The notes beneath the pieces were generated by a model. That model made no database searches. It was not told the origin of the DNA and saw only the letters and a program-made list of their open reading frames with translations. Both the position numbers and the translations under genes were made by a program. A DNA stretch of 10,203 bases from Gracilaria caudata (lineage: Eukaryota; Rhodophyta; Florideophyceae; Gracilariales; Gracilariaceae). The first letter of the stretch is position 1. Every line of letters starts with the position of its first letter. The stretch spans positions 1-10,203 of the forward strand of contig JASCIV010000925.1 of assembly GCA_030374735.1 (NCBI GenBank). The letters run 5' to 3'. Shown one piece after another: positions 6,733-10,203 of this stretch.

Positions 6733-6782
6733 CGTGTACACGTGTCGAATTTTGTGTTACGAATAAGTTATATATAAATAGC
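6733..6782 (-). promoter_or_regulatory. Putative VAP-gene core promoter (TATA-like box and CACGTG palindrome)
   Basis: Read on the minus strand, GCTATTTATATATAA (around 6768-6782) is a TATA-like element. About 25-45 bases downstream of it is the palindrome CGTGTACACG (6733-6742) overlapping CACGTG (6739-6744), close to where transcription would begin. Both the TATA-like core (TATAAATAGCAG on plus) and TGTACAC recur in the decayed copy at about 9955-10001. That gives a VAP leader of roughly 200 bases. The assignment is inference from position and motif. Confidence 0.4.
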
Positions 6783-6844
6783 AGGGCCATTTAGGCGCTG
6801 CCGCTCTGCCTCTAAACGTGCACTCGCTGGCTACGTTGTGTAAG

Positions 6845-8566
6845 CTACACCCTGAACGCGTTCTTTCCAACAGCCAGGTTGCGCGGCTCAATGTTGGTGG
6901 TTCTCTGCAGGATCCTGTTGAACAGGTTGGCGCCCGTGAAGATCTCCGAGTTGATCTTGGGGATGGCGCGCAGAACCTCCGCCGGCACCTGACCCGATCT
7001 CAAGTAGAAGAACTGATCGCCGTCACGCAGTCTCTCGAACTCGGCTCGCATGAGCGCGTTCAGCGTGGGCCCTGCCACGCTTTTCGCTCCGCCTTCCTCG
7101 GCCATCAGTCCGATCCACGCCTCCACCTTGTCCACATCGCCGTACGCCGCCTCCAGCGCATCGGCCGCCCGGCTGGATATTTGCTCGAAGCTTGTGACCG
7201 CGGACCCCACGAAGAACTTGCGCAGTTCGTTGAACGTGGGAATGTTGTGGTCGCGCGAACGTTGCAGGTTGAGCGCCATCAGATCGAACCCTTCCTCGCC
7301 TTCAACATTGTCGAACAGGAAGTTTCTGAGCGAATCTACCACCTTCTCATCCAGCTCTTGCGCCGGCGTGGCAGTGGCGCCGCGGATAATTTCGTCCAGC
7401 AGTTCGGACGTGAATTCGGAACTTCGCTGGAAGAACATATCCTTGGCCTGCCTGGGGTCCAACGTACCGCCCTTGGAATCTTTGCGCGAGACACTACTTC
7501 CAACAAGCGTATGGCCGAAGCGGAACGCAGCTGTGGTGAACTCGATGCTCACGGTGGGGTCTACAGATGCGTCATAGCCCGAATATCGCGATAGCGGCGA
7601 CCCGATGAAGGCGGGAAGCCATTCGTTGTACACAATCTTTTGGTACTCGGCTATAGTTATGCTGCGAGCTATCTGATACAACTCTTCTGGATCGCTGATA
7701 TCCAGTTTCTTTGCGCTCTCAAGACGATCGCAAACGTTGTTGTGCTCACGTACCCAAATGGTATGCATCGAGGTGAGCATGGGTGTCTCACTAGCGCGGA
7801 TGTCACCGGCGATGAACAGCTCGGAGCTCGTGCTTGGCGCGTTGACAAAATTTTCGGTGTTCAGTGGAAGCAGCCTGTCGCCAGAAGTCTTCAGCCGACA
7901 ATCGCCCGCGACGCGAAGGAATTCATTACGTTCCGCATCACTTCCGTACACATTCGACAAGTCAAGTGCAGAGGATATGAGCGTGATGGGACGCTCCACG
8001 TCGGTTGAGGCATTGACTGCAGCACGCTGGGAGCGGAAGAAACCAAGTGAAGAAGAAGTCAATACAGGATCTCCAGGCAACACCTCAATTTCCCACTCTT
8101 CGTCTCTGTTGAGTGGTGTGAGAGCAAAGTCGTGATCCATGAATTGTCCAAAGAAAGTGAACATTTCGTTAAGCTTTGCGGAGTTCTCCGTGTTGCCCTC
8201 TTGATTGCACACGATGTTTGAGACTTGGCGCGCGTTAGGGAACCCTTCATCAAATTCGGCAGAATTGATGTCAAAGTAACTCGACTGCACGCGACGTGCC
8301 TCTCCTAGAGCAGGGTTCATTTCGGATGTACATCTTCCCGTGAGAGTACGGTATTTCAATGCGGCACATTCTGGATCCGGATCGGAAGAACCCGGATCGA
8401 GGGCGGGTGGAAGAGGACGAAAGGCTCCAGAGCCCTTACCTTTTTCATTGGAGAAAGGTTGCTGGGCGGAGCCAATTGATAGCAGAGCTGCTGCAGCTAA
8501 GCTTATGATGTAGATGCTTGGCACCATTGCTGAGATAGATGTTTGATAGGCGGCTCGCAGTGCCAT
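6845..8566 (-). CDS. Secreted animal-type haem peroxidase (peroxidase-cyclooxygenase superfamily)
   Basis: Complete, intronless, 573 residues, a usual length for the family. The start at 8566 gives an N terminus ending in a signal peptide (h-region at about 17-33, likely cut near SA-QQ at 34-35). Met14 (8527) is an alternative start giving a shorter signal. Family residues are all present by comparison with myeloperoxidase: FGQFMDHD with distal Gln141, haem-ester Asp144, distal His145 and calcium Asp146; the second calcium loop S-A-L-D202-L-S204; catalytic Arg257 and haem-ester Glu260 in AGDIRASE; REHN (273-276); proximal His352 in FRFGHTL; Asn433 in ALNLQRSRDH. The myeloperoxidase sulfonium Met is Thr here. 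One NAS sequon (N185) is present. Inferred: a secreted or lumenal enzyme that uses hydrogen peroxide to oxidise halides or small organic substrates, possibly in defence or wall chemistry. It resembles peroxinectin-like members most (KYRTLTGRC near residue 71). Confidence 0.93.
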   Translation of the reverse strand: MALRAAYQTSISAMVPSIYIISLAAAALLSIGSAQQPFSNEKGKGSGAFRPLPPALDPGSSDPDPECAALKYRTLTGRCTSEMNPALGEARRVQSSYFDINSAEFDEGFPNARQVSNIVCNQEGNTENSAKLNEMFTFFGQFMDHDFALTPLNRDEEWEIEVLPGDPVLTSSSLGFFRSQRAAVNASTDVERPITLISSALDLSNVYGSDAERNEFLRVAGDCRLKTSGDRLLPLNTENFVNAPSTSSELFIAGDIRASETPMLTSMHTIWVREHNNVCDRLESAKKLDISDPEELYQIARSITIAEYQKIVYNEWLPAFIGSPLSRYSGYDASVDPTVSIEFTTAAFRFGHTLVGSSVSRKDSKGGTLDPRQAKDMFFQRSSEFTSELLDEIIRGATATPAQELDEKVVDSLRNFLFDNVEGEEGFDLMALNLQRSRDHNIPTFNELRKFFVGSAVTSFEQISSRAADALEAAYGDVDKVEAWIGLMAEEGGAKSVAGPTLNALMRAEFERLRDGDQFFYLRSGQVPAEVLRAIPKINSEIFTGANLFNRILQRTTNIEPRNLAVGKNAFRV

Positions 8567-8613
8567 GGAAAGGAGAGAAAGACGAAAAAATGAAAAGGAT
8601 ACAAAGGTGAAGC

Positions 8614-8620
8614 TTTATAT
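8614..8620 (-). promoter_or_regulatory. TATA box of the peroxidase gene
   Basis: On the minus strand the sequence reads CATATAAAGC, with ATATAAA 48-54 bases before the ATG at 8566. Initiation about 30 bases further on would leave a leader of around 20 bases, which fits use of the first ATG and not Met14. A TGACGCAAC motif lies about 30 bp upstream on the same strand (near 8645-8653). Confidence 0.5.
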
Positions 8621-8889
8621 GGGAAACGAATCGCGTCCGTGGTTGTTGCGTCACGATTTACAGCGCACAAGCAAAACAGAGAACATTGCTTTGCATATTT
8701 GTTGCAGCCGAGCCATATTACAACAGCCACGATGGCCTTGGACTGCAGGAAGAGTCTTTGTCGTTGGGGCACAAACATGTTGTCTTTTGTTGCGCTCCAT
8801 GGTCGGCCCGGGATTATAAACTTTTCATATGGAGTAAATGGCAATTCGTGGCACAGAATGCTGCTTGGAAAGAAAAACTCTCTCACTAT

Positions 8890-8912
8890 AAAGGCCAGCG
8901 GTATTGGCCTTT
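8890..8912. repeat. Perfect 8-bp hairpin
   Basis: AAAGGCCA (8890-8897) and TGGCCTTT (8905-8912) are exact inverted copies around a 7-base loop. The left arm overlaps TATAAAG (8887-8893). It is about 330 bp upstream of the peroxidase start. Role unknown. Confidence 0.55.
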
Positions 8913-9153
8913 CTAGGGATCTACAATCTTCGATAAGATTACAAATTATCGCAGTCGCACGCACAGACAAGAGATCTTTACACTGGGAGGAAGGCCGAGG
9001 CGGAAGACCCTCTTTCCCTCGCGCAGCTAGCAGTAGCTTGCTGTGCACAGCACGTTCCCCTGAACAGCGCTGCTGCCTGGGGTGGGAGGTGTGGGATTCA
9101 AACAGAAGCTGCTAAGCACAGCGGGGAGCGGAGCTGACGCTGGATGGTGGCGC

Positions 9154-9203
9154 GGAGACCGGCTGAGAAGGAGCTGACGTGTGTGTGTCTTTGACCGGTC
9201 TCC
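9154..9203. repeat. 9-bp inverted repeat with 32-base loop
   Basis: GGAGACCGG (9154-9162) and CCGGTCTCC (9195-9203) are perfect inverted copies. The loop includes a GT run. It could be chance in GC-rich DNA or a dyad site. Confidence 0.4.
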
Positions 9204-9743
9204 TCGCCTTCTCTGAATCAGTGATCCAAAGTCTGGTTCCGCTCCGCGATAAATCTTCTTCTGAGCATGCTTGCAAATCGTGATACGTATTGCAATAATC
9301 ATTACCGAACCGACGAAATATCATTGCAAGCAAAAGCCGTACCATGGTTATAAGTATATTCGTTACTGACCACATTCGAGAGTCTGCAAGGCCGAGGTGA
9401 AACCGTGCGGTTTCGGGTTTTAGTTGCTGAGGTACACAGGTAGAATGATTGCCGTTCATTGAAGGGCCACATGTTCACGGTACATTTCTGCTGAATTTAT
9501 CGCAAGCTGCCCCGCAGCTAACCTTATACCTTCGTAAAAGCGGTTGTCAGAGTTACAAGGGTATCTTTATACCATCATCATCAGGATGCCGGCAAATACC
9601 CCAGTACAGTAGCACTACCGTTGTACGCTTGTACGCGATTTTGTTTGGCAATCGTGCCAAATCAGATCCCTTTTCAAGTTCAAAACAAATCAGTTTACCT
9701 TCTTTACTGTTGTGGTACTGACGAGCCTCTGGGGGCATGGCCG

Positions 9744-10036
9744 AATGGAAAGCTTCTCTAGTGACGTGGATACAGCCGTGGGTTCGACAACAGGGTGTGC
9801 CTCATATGGACTGGTATCGCTGAATAATGAAAGCATTCTGAGACAGACGTGCATCTTTTTCTACCTTCGTATATCGCTTCTTTTGGTACGTTGGACCAGA
9901 ACTGTGCGACAGTTGAAGCGGTCTGCTCTGTAAGCACAACGGCGCTGCTGTACTTGTACACATGTCAATTGTAGTGTCAGGAAGATATTTATAAATAGCA
10001 GTGCACTTTAGACGCGTTCTTTCCAACGCCAGCAGA
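9744..10036 (-). pseudogene. Decayed copy of the VAP gene/peroxidase-tail junction
   Basis: Three blocks match the intact locus in the same order and orientation. (a) 9744-9912 matches 6041-6197, part of the VAP coding region: the minus strand encodes AQFWSNVPKEAIY against MQLWSNIPEDAIY, then, after a frameshift at an A run near 9868-9874, EAHPVVEPTAV against EAQPVVEPTTV. (b) 9913 to about 10009 matches 6659 to about 6793, the VAP upstream region, including TTGAAGCGGTCTGCTCT and ATAAATAGCAG. (c) 10010-10036 matches 6851-6876, the last peroxidase codons: VGKNASKV against VGKNAFRV, with the stop codon lost. About 460 bp covering VAP residues 1 to about 114 are missing between blocks a and b; the CT repeat and some 60 bp of spacer are missing too. 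The frameshift, the missing start and the lost stop mean it cannot make a VAP or a peroxidase. By eye the blocks share roughly two thirds or more of their bases. Confidence 0.8.
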
Positions 10037-10202
10037 TTTGGGGCCCGTCATGTAGATAGACTCGATCTCCAGGCTTTACGTTCGATTGATTGATGTAACC
10101 ATCGTCAGTCCTAAAAACCAAACCTACATTGTCTGCGCTTCCAAACAAGCAGCGGGGGCAGCGACCAAGGCGGAAGAGCTTAAACGCCGGAAATACCAGT
10201 CG
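10008..10202 (-). CDS. Possible 3' end of an unidentified gene (runs off window)
   Basis: A stop-free frame of 64 codons enters from the right edge and ends with TAA at 10010-10008. The translation contains a CPRC pair, then NVGLVFRTDDGYINQSN and KPGDRVYLHDG, and looks protein-like, with a SH3-like GDRVYL strand pattern. I do not recognise a family. Its last eight codons lie on the peroxidase-tail copy but in a different frame. It may therefore be a chance frame in decayed DNA, or a gene that gained its end from the duplicated segment. Confidence 0.25.
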   Translation of the reverse strand, partial: RLVFPAFKLFRLGRCPRCLFGSADNVGLVFRTDDGYINQSNVKPGDRVYLHDGPQICWRWKERV

Positions 10203-10203
10203 C

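Larger units (their letters stand above)
8567..9743. other. Spacer upstream of the peroxidase gene, no supported gene
   Basis: About 1.2 kb. The first 100 bp hold the peroxidase promoter. Open frames exist (minus 9459-9112, 115 codons; minus 9738-9553, 61 codons; plus 8639-9115, 158 codons). None shows a domain I recognise, a low-ambiguity start, or better composition than its overlapping rivals on the other strand. Two inverted repeats are listed separately. GGAGCTGACG is repeated at 9130-9139 and 9170-9179. The 300 bp next to the decayed VAP copy show no similarity by eye to the intact VAP gene. Confidence 0.5.

Noticed and set aside
6818..7594. 258-codon plus-strand frame opposite the peroxidase
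   Set aside because: It overlaps catalytic peroxidase sequence on the other strand and has no recognisable domain.
8503..9048. 181-codon minus-strand frame overlapping the peroxidase start
   Set aside because: It covers the peroxidase promoter and signal peptide in another frame and has no domain. The TATA box and start context fit the peroxidase.
9085..9110. TTTGAATCCC on the minus strand, resembling a tRNA B box
   Set aside because: The flanking bases do not form a T stem and no acceptor or anticodon arm can be drawn.
9112..9459. 115-codon minus-strand frame with a short hydrophobic stretch (ILITMVRLLLAMIF)
   Set aside because: No family resemblance, a Ser/Pro-rich tail and an inverted repeat inside. 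Not enough to call a gene, though expression data could change this.
9553..9738. 61-codon minus-strand frame just downstream of the decayed VAP copy
   Set aside because: Considered as a continuation of the VAP copy, but it does not align with the VAP linker, coiled coil or anchor.
9744..10036. Considered as a processed (retro) pseudogene of VAP
   Set aside because: The copy includes the non-transcribed upstream region with its TATA-like box and the neighbouring peroxidase tail, which a retrocopy would lack.

Overview
This is nuclear DNA from a eukaryote, most likely a compact, intron-poor, fairly GC-rich unicellular alga. A Porphyridium-type red alga is my best guess, but that is inference from style and not a database match. 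The evidence is as follows. All four main genes are single uninterrupted frames with no recognisable introns. The proteins are eukaryotic in type: a bHLH-like transcription factor, a tail-anchored VAP/MSP protein of the endoplasmic reticulum, and a secreted animal-type haem peroxidase. TATA-like boxes and an AATAAA signal are present, and I see no bacterial ribosome binding sites or operon packing.

Layout: (1) 1-1371, plus strand, 5'-truncated: a poly-Gln/poly-Ala-rich protein with a non-canonical bHLH region and a C-terminal GAF-like domain. (2) 1372-3048: about 1.7 kb with no convincing gene. It is strongly G-rich on the plus strand, with G-quadruplex-type tracts, a cluster of perfect inverted repeats, and two CACGTG boxes just before the next gene. 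(3) 3049-4803, plus strand: a NUMOD3-repeat protein with a transit-peptide-like N terminus and an acidic C-terminal half. (4) 4804-5048: a short convergent 3'-3' spacer with three palindromes. (5) 6539-5049, minus strand: a VAP-like protein with an MSP domain, a long polyproline minisatellite, a coiled coil and a C-terminal membrane anchor. (6) 8566-6845, minus strand: a complete secreted haem peroxidase of the peroxidase-cyclooxygenase superfamily, head-to-tail with the VAP gene and 305 bp upstream of it. (7) 8567-9743: a spacer with the peroxidase promoter and no gene I can support. (8) 9744-10036, minus strand: a decayed second copy of the VAP-promoter/peroxidase-tail junction. It keeps a piece of the MSP domain (frameshifted), the VAP upstream region with its TATA-like box, and the last codons of the peroxidase. 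(9) 10008-10202, minus strand: an open frame running off the window, of uncertain reality.

The genes do not form an obvious pathway. Two links are visible in the DNA. CACGTG boxes, the class of site bound by bHLH factors, lie upstream of both the NUMOD3 gene and the VAP gene, while the first gene encodes a bHLH-like protein. The peroxidase-VAP pair was once present in a second copy about 3.7 kb away, so this is a place of local tandem duplication followed by decay.
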